A stretch of DNA of 64,000 nt. Origin: Pocillopora verrucosa (Eukaryota; Cnidaria; Anthozoa; Scleractinia; Pocilloporidae). Positions 13,201-23,765 of this stretch are shown here, piece by piece. Where the stretch lies: the NCBI RefSeq assembly GCF_036669915.1, contig NC_089315.1, positions 28,071,131 to 28,135,130 of the forward strand, written 5' to 3'. The translations under genes and the position numbers were made by a program. Each line of letters starts with the position of its first letter. The first letter of the stretch is position 1. A model generated the notes under the pieces. It was not told where the DNA came from, made no database searches, and was given only the letters and a program-made list of their open reading frames with translations.

Positions 13201-16200
13201 TTTTGTTGCGGAGAATTACAAGGAGTAAGTATGACAATTGTGCAGCTTGATGGCAATCTAAATCTTAGATTTGTGTTTCAATGAGATAAGCGGGGAAATA
13301 CCGGCAAGGAAAAGATTTTAGGCAACAATAACGAGTGAAAAAGTCGCCATCAGAAGATATCTTTAGGGTATAAATAACAGGATTAAGGGAAGACTCTCTC
13401 CCATTCTACCTAGAGGAAACTCATGTGTAAACCACCGCCCATTTCGAAAATTCTGAAAGTGGGAAAAGCAAATACTTCCTACTCGTAGGTCCCAAAAATG
13501 TGCGTGAATCAAGAACTGCGGTTAGCCGCAAATTGAATTAAGACCTTCAAATTATAGAAGCGCTGCCGAACATGTTGCAATAATGTGTATGAGAGCGTGA
13601 AAATATGTTGAATCTTTAACTCAGGGAAAAAAAAAAAGCTTTGCGATGCAGACAAAAGCGACATATTTCATGGACTTCCCGTTTCCTGCCTTTAATTAAG
13701 TGAGTTTAATATATATACCAGTGCGTATCATTTATTTACTGCCAAAATTTCACTTTCGCTCTAACAGTAAAGATCCAATGACAGAAAGTATCACCATCGG
13801 TGTCATGCGCAAAGACATCAAGAACGATCTTCCAGAGATGAAGGGTTTGAAAATGTGCAATGGAGGTGTGGACAAACTCAGTGGATTCCTGCACCCTATG
13901 GGCTGGCTTATGGCTAATGGCACCGTACCAAGAGGACCCACGCCTTTGGAAGCAATTGGGTTAGTTCATTATTTATACGCAATCATGCAACAAAAATGCG
14001 AGTTTTGAGGAAGATTAGAAGAATGTTACATAGGGAATCTCTTTTTTTTTTTCCTCCCTCATACGAACTTAGTCTAACCCTAAAGCTCTGTTATATTTTA
14101 GAAAATACTTTGGCAAGAGCTGCGTGCCCGGTATTGACAAAATGGACCTCACCTCTCACCCACTGCTTTCACGCACACTGAACTGGAAAGGCATGCTCAA
14201 AGACAAGATTGTAAGATGGGAGGACTGGTTCAGTGCCCCTCTCTGGCGTTTGTGGAAAGACAAGCAGGACGGTAAAAGTGTCGACTACATAGCCATGCAC
14301 AAGATCGAGGACTTTCAATGTCCAGAGTTTAAGGCGATGATTGAAGAAATGGGCTCTTTCAATCCACACATGCGTAAACACTACACACCGATGATTCATG
14401 AGATCCTTGAGAAGGTAAATACTTTATATCGAAACGAAATATATCTTAAAGAGAGGCTGATAAACGAATCTAGACCGTTTTAATGTCCTACTACAACAGT
14501 CCCAGTTGGTGAGACCGCGTTTAAGTCAGATTCCTTAAGGATAGAGTATTGAAAAAGACCAAGAGAATCGCACACTTGCTTACCGAATATGATTTGCACG
14601 AAAATGTAACTGGTGCTTTGAAAAACGGGCATTCAGAAACATCCAACTCCTCCAATTTAATGGTCCCACTTGCTGTAAAACCAAAATCTTACCAGGCTCT
14701 CGAATCTTATGTCCACCAGCTTCCTGTTGAAAATGATGGCTATCCTCAAGTGCTTCCTCTCACTGAAATTAAGAACAATCTTTCCCGTCTTGCAAAAGAT
14801 AAGCCTAACTGAAGTATTTTTCCTAGAAATAAAAATTATTAGGCTTTCTATTCAATCATCTCTTAGAACTGATTGCCTGCCATTTACCTTTGTGAAGATC
14901 AGGAAAATCGGTTTTCAAAAATGTAGTTTTTAAACAGCATGCGCAACTTCAAGACACATTTGCATGTCGTTTTTCTTGCACGATAGACTGGGAAGGATTT
15001 CAAGTGGGAAAACTACGAAGGCTTGAAAGATTTCTATGGCTTTAAGATGCCTGAGTGGAAGATGATCGGGTGGGTGTGGCACAAACCTGAAGACTGGACA
15101 GAAGAGCAATGGGCGTTCTTCCTGATGTGGGCCGAGCGCTCCTGGGATCAAAAGGAAGACTTGGCGTTTTACGTTGAGAAGTGGACGGATGAAGACTGGA
15201 AGACATTTAAGACCTGGATGGACGCAGAGTTTCAAGATTACCAAACATATGACAAGTCTTTACATAAGGATACTTTTATCAGGTAATCAAGGACGAATCC
15301 TGAAGTTTTTTTTAAAGGGGGTGGGGTAAAAACTTAAAACTTAAATATGCTAAGAAATATTTTAACGAAAGTACATTTGAATACTTCAAATAGAGTAGTA
15401 ACTAGTGATCTCACTGTCCCAAGAACTTTGGTGTTGGACGAAAGGTGAAGAGACCCACAGATCTGATAAGGTAGAAGGGGTGTGGGGTTCGGTTTTATCT
15501 CTTTTTATTTTTACTGCGAAAAAAGAACAAAGAGCTATCGAGATTTTTGAAGCTAATACGTTAACGTACGAATAACATAAGTTATTGTATAGATTATAAT
15601 TTCCAAAACTCGTATATGCGGTTAATTTGTTTCATTTTCCAGATTTTTGAGAGCTTTAGAGAGTCAAATATGACATTAAGCCAGTGATTCTAATAATCCT
15701 TGGGTCTCAGTAATTTTAGTCCAGCGACATTTATTAATTAATATTCATTTTGTTGTATCTCCGTAGACTTACCCTCTTGTGCTCTCGTTACTATTGGCTG
15801 TTGAATGAATGGAAGAACCTCCAGTATGACGACATCGACATGAGACAATACCGTGAAAAGTTGTGTGATCTCTGTGCTGGCCAAGGTGACGAGAAATGCT
15901 CCATGGATCCTAGCGTCGAAGATTACTACGGCTACCAAGGAGCATTGAAGTGCCTCGAGAAGAAACATGGCAATGTTGCTTTCATCGATGCCTACACTTT
16001 TGACGATACCATCAAAGAAAATTCTTATAGTAAAGACGACTTTGTTCTCTTGTGCCCTGATGGTAAAACTGTAGAGTACACTGGAGCTGATTCTTATGAA
16101 AAATGCAACTTTGGTCGTGTACCTTCCCATGCACTCGTCACCTGTAACATGCACGATGGCATATGGCGATGGAAGGTTACCAAAGCCTTGCTTGAAGCTC

Positions 16201-17992
16201 AGAAAGTCGTGCCACAACCGGTATTCAAAGATTGCATATTCAGCAAGAACATGGAGAGCTTGACACCTATACCATTTGTCAACCAGACCTACCAAGTAAG
16301 ACTTGGCCCGATGTTCCTTCGTGCCATGGAAAGCCTCGTGCAACCACCAGGTAATACATCCTTCCAACAGAATCTTTTTAATTACGTTTTGAAGGTATTG
16401 TACTTAGTCGACCGTTATATATCTTGAATTGGCAGACTTTAGGCCAACGATGCAGGCGTAGGTTAGGCCTTTGCTCGGCTGAAGACATTCTTTGATGTTT
16501 ATGAAACCCGATGCTTTCACAGCCTTGGTGTCATGATCATGGCCCAATTTTGCTCGTGTGTTTTAATTATGTTTCGAATAATTAAATGCATGATTTGGCT
16601 ATGATCCTGAGAGAATTCCGGCTTATTGGTAACTTTCTGAGAAAATGAATTCGTGTCAGGAGCAGTCGTTTTCTTGCAGGGCATTCGCACGAACGACGTT
16701 ACGCTACTGATCATCTTTCATGGCATAGCTTACCTCAATTCGATCGTTGCATATATGCTTGTTCCTAAATCTTTCTTCCTTGTATTTCCTCGGCAGTTAA
16801 AGTGAAAGAAATGAAATACTACGCTGATGATTGCCTTGGGGAAGAATGCGACGGAGATGAAGAGGACAGGCCCGCCTGTGATGATTGTCTAGAGGGTGAC
16901 AACATGTGTCTTGAGAACTGCTGGGATGAAGAACCCGTAGAAATAGAAAAACTGCCTTTCCAACAGAACGACAGACCAATGTTCCAAGGCTTTCAGATTC
17001 CTAAGAAACCTGACTATCTAAAAATAACAGGAAAACTCGGAGGGAAGAAGATCCTGATGGGTGGTGTGAAAAAGATTACTCTTTGGAAGCCAAAATCCCG
17101 GAAAAGCCGTCAGATTATGGGCAAAATGCAAACGAGTACGATGGAATTCGGCATGAAAGGACATATGAATCACCATGATCATATGAGATCCATGGATGGG
17201 TTTATGATGGGTTCTCGGCCTGGCATGCGACTTATGAAGCACGGAGTGATGCCAACAATGCAAGGAAGGATGTTTCCACATCCAAAGATGTCTGCCGGAC
17301 CAAAAAAGTTCGGTATGAAACATATGATGAAGTTTGGACCCATGATGACATCTGGCGTGGACAAAATATACAAGACGCCTTCAAAAGTGATGGGAATGCA
17401 TCCTTTCAAGCCTTCGTCCAAGTCAATGATGATTACGATGAAGATGATGGGCAAACAGCAGTTCATGAACGAGCCAATGCATGGCGGTAAAATGGTCAAC
17501 CATTTCATGGAAACTGGTCCACTGATGCACAGTCGCAAATCCATTCGCGGCGAGTTTTACACCAACGTGATCTTTGTCCGTGATGGTACCTGTAACACAA
17601 TTGTTCATGACCTTACCTGCTTTGGAGAGAAGAGGATCATAAGAATGAAAGCTGGACGTGTCAGCCAAACTCCTATCTCTGTCCCCATGTGTCCACGACC
17701 TACTGTCTTTAAGAACACCACCGCCGTATTTACGTGCGACAATGGTGCCAGCTTTGTAAAGCCCATTTCTCTTCCCTTGAAATGCGCCTATGCGCCTTGC
17801 AAACCAGGATTCTGGCTTCCTGATTGGTCAAATGATCAGTACTGGCAAGGAGACAACTCGTATACTGGCGGCGATCACTGGGGAAACAAGCCTTGGTGGA
17901 TGCTTGCCAGGCGACAGGAAAATGACAACTGGTTCTTGGCAGCACGAGACGAGAATCGCGTGTTTAAAAATTTCCAAAAGGGCAAACACTAA
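7279..17992 (+). CDS. Secreted giant transferrin-family protein with Trp-rich insert and Met/His-rich tail
   Basis: Exons: 7279-7336, 7709-8419, 10999-11249, 11721-11981, 12486-12645, 13059-13224, 13768-13959, 14102-14414, 14987-15282, 15767-16350, 16797-17992. They total 4188 nt (1395 aa) and all phases match. Residues 1-18 form a signal peptide (MKALVLSLFLLIALVHG). Lobe 1 spans about 65-427 and shows transferrin blocks such as ADIMTAEGDEIYTAG, SCHPGVDSKAGF, and GALKCL followed by GDVAF. Lobe 2 starts near 455 and resumes after about 835 (YYGYQGALKCLE, RVPSHALV). The roughly 230 residues between, starting after KYFGKSCVPG, are a Trp-rich insert. An acidic Cys-rich link (about 1008-1040), a Met/His-rich stretch (about 1105-1244) and a Cys-containing C-terminal domain follow. 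Lobe 1 lacks most iron ligands: Glu121 for Asp, Tyr167 kept, Cys278 for Tyr, no clear His. Lobe 2 keeps Asp513, Tyr859 and His924 but has Ile for the first Tyr. The anion-binding Thr/Arg pair is Pro/Lys in lobe 1 and Gly/Lys in lobe 2. Strong iron binding is therefore doubtful. The architecture recalls the echinoderm toposome/major yolk protein. An AATAAA lies near 18081. Confidence 0.9.
9430..9870 (+). repeat. Diverged copy of the hAT-type MITE, in transferrin intron 2
   Basis: This shares ordered blocks with the element at 26693-27125: 'cttgtaaaatgtggaaagttgctcactgg' corresponds to its 'ctcgtaaaatgctggaaagttgctgactgg', followed by repeated 'aaaagttgc' words and a final 'cgccaaaagttg...gccgatgacaatcg'. 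The outer ends are eroded and sit against G-runs (about 9428-9441 and 9869-9890), so no clean terminal repeats or target duplication remain. Confidence 0.65.
10352..10564 (-). repeat. TTAACC-ended MITE, copy A, in transferrin intron 2
   Basis: It opens with 'ttaaccacttcactccca' and closes with 'gtcactcatgaaagttaag' then 'gggttaa'. It is the reverse complement in layout of 21110-21314 and runs in the same sense as 41417-41625. Shared internal blocks include 'ctgtcatacaattctta', 'ttggatca' and 'attctcatca'. About 210 bp with no coding frame. Confidence 0.7.
12286..12307. repeat. (AC)n microsatellite
   Basis: Eleven uninterrupted dinucleotide units in the intron between transferrin exons 4 and 5. 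Confidence 0.9.
14549..14812 (+). other. Unexplained 87-codon open frame inside transferrin intron 8
   Basis: The frame opens at TTG 14549 and ends at TGA 14812. Its composition is protein-like (balanced residues, few rare codons) and it includes HQLPVENDGYPQVLP. It lies wholly between exons 14102-14414 and 14987-15282 and cannot be joined to them: it ends in a stop and exon 8 runs straight into exon 9 in frame. It could be a nested gene fragment, a retro-inserted piece or chance. I do not recognise the family. Confidence 0.25.
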
Positions 17993-18471
17993 GAAACAGA
18001 ACCAGATGAAGAATGTTCTTTTTAAGAGGTCAAAACATTCATTAAATACCGGACTGGTCAACTGGACTTACAAAAACAGGAATAAAAATCAAAAACAAGA
18101 AAAGTACCAAAAAAAAGTTTAATGGGTTAAAGGGTGCAAAACTTGTAGATTTACTTAAATTTTTTCATATAACAGGGGTAAGATTTTGTGCTATGTTTGC
18201 TCACTTTTATCTGATCATCGAACTAAATTAATGCTTTACGTGTGTTTTTTTTTATTTTTTATTTTTTTTGCCTATTATGGGAATCACCATATTTACGGTT
18301 TTTTCCTTCAACAAGGGCAACTTTGTGTGATCACTTATTTTTGATTTCCCGTATTTCCCGTTTGAAATAGTGTTAAAGTGTGTCGGAATTAAAGAGCATT
18401 TCACAAAATATTTACTGACTTTTGCATATATGATACACAAATGGGGAAACTTGATGGCCTATTTTTCCAAG

Positions 18472-18605
18472 CAGCGCACTCTCGATCATAAGTTCCCCGT
18501 TCGCATACCAGGCTGGGATGATCCTTTTCAGATGTTGGACAGTCTCCCTTTCACAACGTGGAAGGATGTCTGCGAACTTTGTGGAACAATTGAAAATACA
18601 CTTGG
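18472..18605 (+). pseudogene. Orphan exon-like segment 3' of the transferrin gene
   Basis: An open frame covering this stretch encodes VRIPGWDDPFQM followed by TTWKDVCELCG. An AG lies at its left edge and GTAGGT/GTAAAG donors at its right edge. The Trp plus Cys-x2-Cys pattern resembles lobe boundaries in the adjacent gene (LCKLCKG at the end of exon 2, KLCDLCAG in exon 10). It lies after that gene's stop and AATAAA, and no partner exon was found before the next gene. It may be a relic exon from a duplicated transferrin, or an exon of a gene I could not complete. Confidence 0.35.
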
Positions 18606-19535
18606 GGTAGGTAAAGGGGCGGAGGGGGGGGGAGGGTTGCTATCGAGTGGCCCAACCGCAAGACTGAGTAGAAAATACTATTAGTCGTGACTTGAGATTT
18701 AGGTCCAAAAAAAAAAAATTCCAAACCAACTTGTCTTGAAACAAGAAACGGCTTTCACCTTCCAAGACTTATTGGTTATAGTAATGAATCGGTACTGGAA
18801 CAATTAACCAAAAACACTCCATAGATTCCTTCATTATGTATCAACTCTTGTGAACAATTCAAAAGACAGTGAGAAATAAGAGGTAAAGTTCATAAAAGCC
18901 ATTTCCTTTTTTTTAATTGTCTCTTTTTCGAAGACGCGATCTGTTACACAGCTCTTACCTATGCTCTGGAAAAAAAAACGGCTAGATTAGTTATAAGGCA
19001 AGGCAATAAACTGTTTTCCAAATAAAGATTTGATAAATCTAAAAATTTCCATTTTGGGATAACATGGCAACGATTCAAAAATGTTTCTGGCAATTTGAGA
19101 ATTGATCGTTCAGACCAGCAAGTTTTAAAATATGACAGTCGCACAAAAATACAAGAATCGCCTTTGCCACGTTTAGTAAGACACTTTACAGGATACTGAC
19201 GATATTTTTGTTTACCTCTTTAGTAACGTAAGTGTCGTTACGTCACGTCTCAGAGTCCCGATCTCCCTTTAATTTTTTAATGCCACCAGTCAATCCCAGC
19301 TGTGTCTCAGTTTACTTGGTCGGGCTGTGGTGAGCGATTTCGACATTTCTTTATCATAGGATTTCGATGTGATAGTCTTTCAAAAAGTAATCTTTCACAA
19401 TTCTTGCGCTTTTAGGAAGGAATAAGATTTTCAAAGTTACTTGCGTTACACGGCATGCCTTTGTATATCAAGTAACTGTCATCCGTTAATTTTGACCGCT
19501 GAACGAAACCTGATCTTAAAAACTAGTGACAGATA

Positions 19536-21014
19536 ATGGAGAAATATGTCAGGATTGTTCAAAAGCTTACTTCGTTAAACATCAAATTAGTAGCAGTGGA
19601 CTTTGATCAAACGATTATCAATATGCATACGTGCGGTGTGTGGCAATTTTCTAGTAAAAGTCTTGTTCCTCGTGTGCGGCCGTCTTTCAAGCAGTTCTTC
19701 AAGGCGGCGTTGAGTTGTGGCGACTTGCACGTAGCGATAGTGACTAAATCGCCGCAGATTTCTCTTATACGTGAGGTTATGGAGCAAGCTTTGCCTGAAT
19801 GTGACACCAGTAGAATACATTATAGAGGCGCAGATGGAGAATGGAAGGAAGTGAAAGGAGTTTCGAAGGAAGGTACTTGCATTCATTTGCAAATTTCTGT
19901 TATCGATGGTTTGTTTACGCTATCGAAAAGAGTAGAAATAAAACACCGCGCACTCGAGACACTACTTACATTTCAGTTTGGATCGATTATTACTAGATTT
20001 CTTTCTAAATAAGCGAACTCTGTGTCCGGTTCAAACGTCAAACTTTACATGTGCCGAACCAACACTTGTAATGCAGTAACTAACAAAAGCAGAATTGCAG
20101 GTAAAAATTCAAAACCGAGAAAGACATAAGTTAACGTCAACCTATACATGTAATTAATCGTTGGCCGTTAACATATCAATGAACAGGGAACAAAGAGAAG
20201 CGGTAGGCAAGTACTTTCAGAAGGTATCACGTCATTTTGATAATTTTTATTTATTTTCTCATGCGAGAAATTTAAAAGAATTTTGGGTGAACAAAATAAT
20301 ACCCATATCTTACCCCCCCCCCCCCCAAGTCAAGATGGCAAGAATCTACACTTTAATCAAAATAGATAAATGAAGGAATAAATAGATAAAAAGAGTGCAA
20401 AGGTTCAAAGTTTATGAGCTTCTCTGAAGAAAATATCTTTTGATCCATGATCCATTTGCTAAAAGGGTGTCAAAAATTAAATGTTTGAGGAGGAATTGTC
20501 TCCTAACTTATACTCTTGCATGAGGGTTGAGTGAAGGTAAGTGATAGCTTTTCCAGCCTGATCAATGGAAATCCAGGACTGACTAATGGCCTGTATGTCA
20601 TCCAACTGGATTAAGAATTAATCTCTAAAATACATTCACTTGGCATTAGCTGAGCTCTGTGTTTCCTGAAGTCTATCAGTCAGACTCAGGTGTGACCAGC
20701 TGTTGAACAGAAATTGGTCTTGTCATTTGTGTGCAGTTTGCTTCTATTACTGAACATGTCACAATAATTTCAACATCATTTAACAATAATTTGAATTTTT
20801 CAATCCTTTTTTTCATACAGGAAAACAACAGCACATTCAGTCTGTGATTCAACAGATTGAAAAAGACCACAAAGTGAAAATTAAAAGGGAGGAAGTTATT
20901 CTCTTAGACGATGATGAAACAAACATTTCGGAGGCAAGGAATAGTAAAATGAAAACACTTCTTGTGAAAGGAGATGATAGCCTTGATGAGCTCCTGGAAG
21001 CAAGGTACAGATAG
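19536..21014 (+). CDS. HAD-superfamily hydrolase/phosphatase-like protein
   Basis: Two exons, 19536-19872 and 20821-21014, join in phase (GTACTT donor; 'tttcatacag' acceptor) to give 176 aa. HAD motif I is clear as Asp22-Phe-Asp24-Gln-Thr26 after the hydrophobic strand KLVAV. A motif II-like Thr follows a second hydrophobic strand (HVAIVTKS). Motif IV is the acidic DDDET near the end of a strand (EEVILLDDD). The protein is short, with little room for a cap domain, so it is likely a small cytosolic phosphatase. The substrate cannot be told. A stop (TAG) closes the frame at 21014; a GTACAG at 21005 could in principle be a donor, but no further exon was found. Confidence 0.8.
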
Positions 21015-21109
21015 ATGACTTTGAATCCTGCTCATAATCTTCTGTCACTAGTAAGCCACTTAATTTGTGAGACACTGATATTTTTGTAAACAGAAACTAT
21101 ATTTTAGTC

Positions 21110-21314
21110 TTAACCCTTTAACTCCCATGAGTGACCAAGATGAATTTCTCCTTACAATATCAATACAATATCAAGCAGACAAGTGATGAGAATGAAGAAA
21201 AATATTAATCAGGGAATTATTAGTTGATCCAATACCAAAGTCTCCAAACTAGTGTCACAAGAACTATATAACAGACAGTAAGGAGAATTACTATTGAGAT
21301 CTAGGGAGTTAAAT
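21110..21314 (+). repeat. TTAACCC-ended MITE, copy B
   Basis: It starts with 'ttaaccctttaactcccatg' and ends with 'ctagggagttaaatacttaa', so the ends are inverted repeats (TTTAACTCCC/GGGAGTTAAA). Internal blocks match 10352-10564 and 41417-41625 in reverse complement. It lies just 3' of the HAD-type gene. Confidence 0.75.
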
Positions 21315-23765
21315 ACTTAAGGTATTCCACTTCCAAGTATAACAGGATGATCTGTAGGTTTGGCAATGGATAAACCACCTTATTCCCCTTAAATAGTAGT
21401 GTTCCCACTGGTAAGCCCCCCCCCATCTTTTCCTACCACCTTTCTCTTGGTCTTTTGCTTTTGATAAAATTACAGTCACAATCAAACATGTCCAGAACAT
21501 AATTGTAATTTTCTCGAGTGCCTTCCAATGTGATAGAAAGTGTTCCTGCCAATCAATTTGAAGCTTTAACATCCCCCCATCCCCTTAGGAAATATACAGG
21601 CATTTAACCATTGTCTATTCCCAGCTGATTACAAGTATTTTATCTTTAAATGTGGATATGTTTAAAGGTAGAAAGTTCACCTTTGCATGGGAATGGCTCA
21701 GAAGAGATAGTTTTACGAGGTCTTGGTTTTGAAGCTTGGTCTACAGTGTGTGTGTAGAGAGGCATAGTTGCTGATTTTGCCTTGTACAAAAAATAGACCA
21801 TTAAATCTGTCATTTGGGCTGGCATTTAAAAAAAGGAATTTGAACAAGTCAATCTTCGAAAGTTTGAATGCCCTGGGGTCATCTGGGGGGGGAGCAGGAA
21901 TGTTAAAGCTTTGAAATGATAGATGCTTAACCAAGATGTTATGGTTACTATTGTAACTTTCCATTGTAACTACTGTGTGGATACTAAGATGGTATCTTTT
22001 TTATCTGTGTAAATACTGTATTATTTAAAATGAAAATTTTATGTGGCATGTTTATGAAATATGCTGGAGTGTGATGTGATTAACTCTATTCGTTTAAATA
22101 TGTTATGATCTGTAGCATTACTAATTGGGCTTATTATAAACTTTAAAGAATGAAAAATGTGCTTTAGTGTTATTATTTATGGCACATTTCATTAATTTAT
22201 GAGCAGTTGTGTTCAAGACTTGTCATAGAAGGTCCCTTTTTTATGCTACAATTACTCTTGCTAGAGACCTCTCAGTAAATGTGATGACAATTTCGTCAAG
22301 TTCAAAATGCTTGAAAATTTTGTTCCACTCCATTTTATTTTTTTGACTTTGGATGTCTTTTACATTTTACATTCGCGTTGTGGTTTCCAATGCTTATCTC
22401 ATGTTCTCCCAACCTCCCGCGTGTTTACATCAGGCTATGTGAACACGGAAACCATTTTACATTTCTTCATTGGAAAAGTGCAATTGTTAGGTTAGCTTTG
22501 AACTTCAGGGTTTGCATGTCATTGTAAGGTACTTCAGTCAACACATTCTGAACATGTCTAGCTGAAGGCTAGTGGTACACCATACATTACATTGTACTTA
22601 ATGGTAATATTTCATAGTCACCTTAATGTCTCTTAAGTAATCTTTATTTTGCAATTTTCTCTTCCAAATAAAGATTCAAAAAGAAATGTGGTGAAAGAAT
22701 ATGACTCTTTTCTTGTGAGGCTTTTTCCAAGAGTTCTTCATTTCATTAGCTTGTTTCGTTTGCTGTTTTCATGAACTTGTTATAGGCGCAGTAAGAAGTC
22801 ATCAAAATTTGAGCTGTCAAACTAGAGTAGCATTTTAAAAATTGTATGTTACTAAGTCTCATTCTTATTACAACAAATCTTTTTAGGTATTGGAGTCAAG
22901 TATCTTCCCTTTGAGTGACATCAGAATTGCTCTTGTACTTTTCAAGAATGTTTTCCTGGATGCTCATTATCAGCTGTAATGCAATATCAATCCTTTTGGG
23001 GAAAGTAGTGTTGATAACAGAGTTACACATTGTGGTTGTGTGTTGCCCAGGACAATTTACACTAATGGGGGAGGGGACACCACACTGGTTTGGTGCATTA
23101 TCATTTTCTTTCATTTATTATTGTAATAATGTACTTGGAAAAAACACGCACTTCTGATTGGCTGAAAACTAGTGCATTTTTCATGTAACAAGGGGGAAAA
23201 TTACAAATAGCGCAAGATGCTTTTTTCGTGCAAATTAATTAATGATAAGTAATGACAAGATTTCTCATGTAGGGAATTTAGCTCTAGAGGAAGATAAAGC
23301 ATCAAAAACATTTCTTCTTTTCCATTTGTCTATTTGGTTATAGATCAGAAATTACTTTGAAATACGATATGAATACTCAAATGAGGAAAAATATAACTTT
23401 CTTATTACGTCATTCTGAACGACAAGTGCCCTCTATGCAACGACCAATCACAGAGCCGAGAATTAAGTTCATTTTATATCGTAATTACCTTAGCAGTTGA
23501 ACTAGCTTGAGACTCATAGTACTAGTACTTTCACTAAACGTACATGGCTGTTCTAGGGGGGTGACAACCATTAAACATCAGGGCTACCTAAGGGGAGTCC
23601 CTATAGGTCCAAATAGTACAACAATACTGTTGAACTGTCAGGAAAACCTGATAAATGCTTGATGTTAATGAAATGGTGTGCCGTCTGGAGGGGGGAAGGG
23701 CGGACGCTCCGGCATGATGCACCCCTTGAAGATTTAGCTCATTTGCATTATTTGAAACTAGCAAA
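21315..23765. other. Spacer between the HAD-type gene and the receptor kinase
   Basis: No supported gene. An AATAAA lies near 22668. The sequence is AT-rich with scattered short ORFs lacking splice context; the two flanking genes converge here. Confidence 0.5.

Noticed and set aside
15738..16367. 209-codon open frame on the minus strand
   Set aside because: It lies opposite transferrin exon 15767-16350 and has no domain; it is a shadow of that exon's codon usage.
17018..17668. Several open frames antisense to the Met-rich exon
   Set aside because: ATG-rich sense codons give CAT-rich antisense frames without stops; these are by-products of the biased composition.
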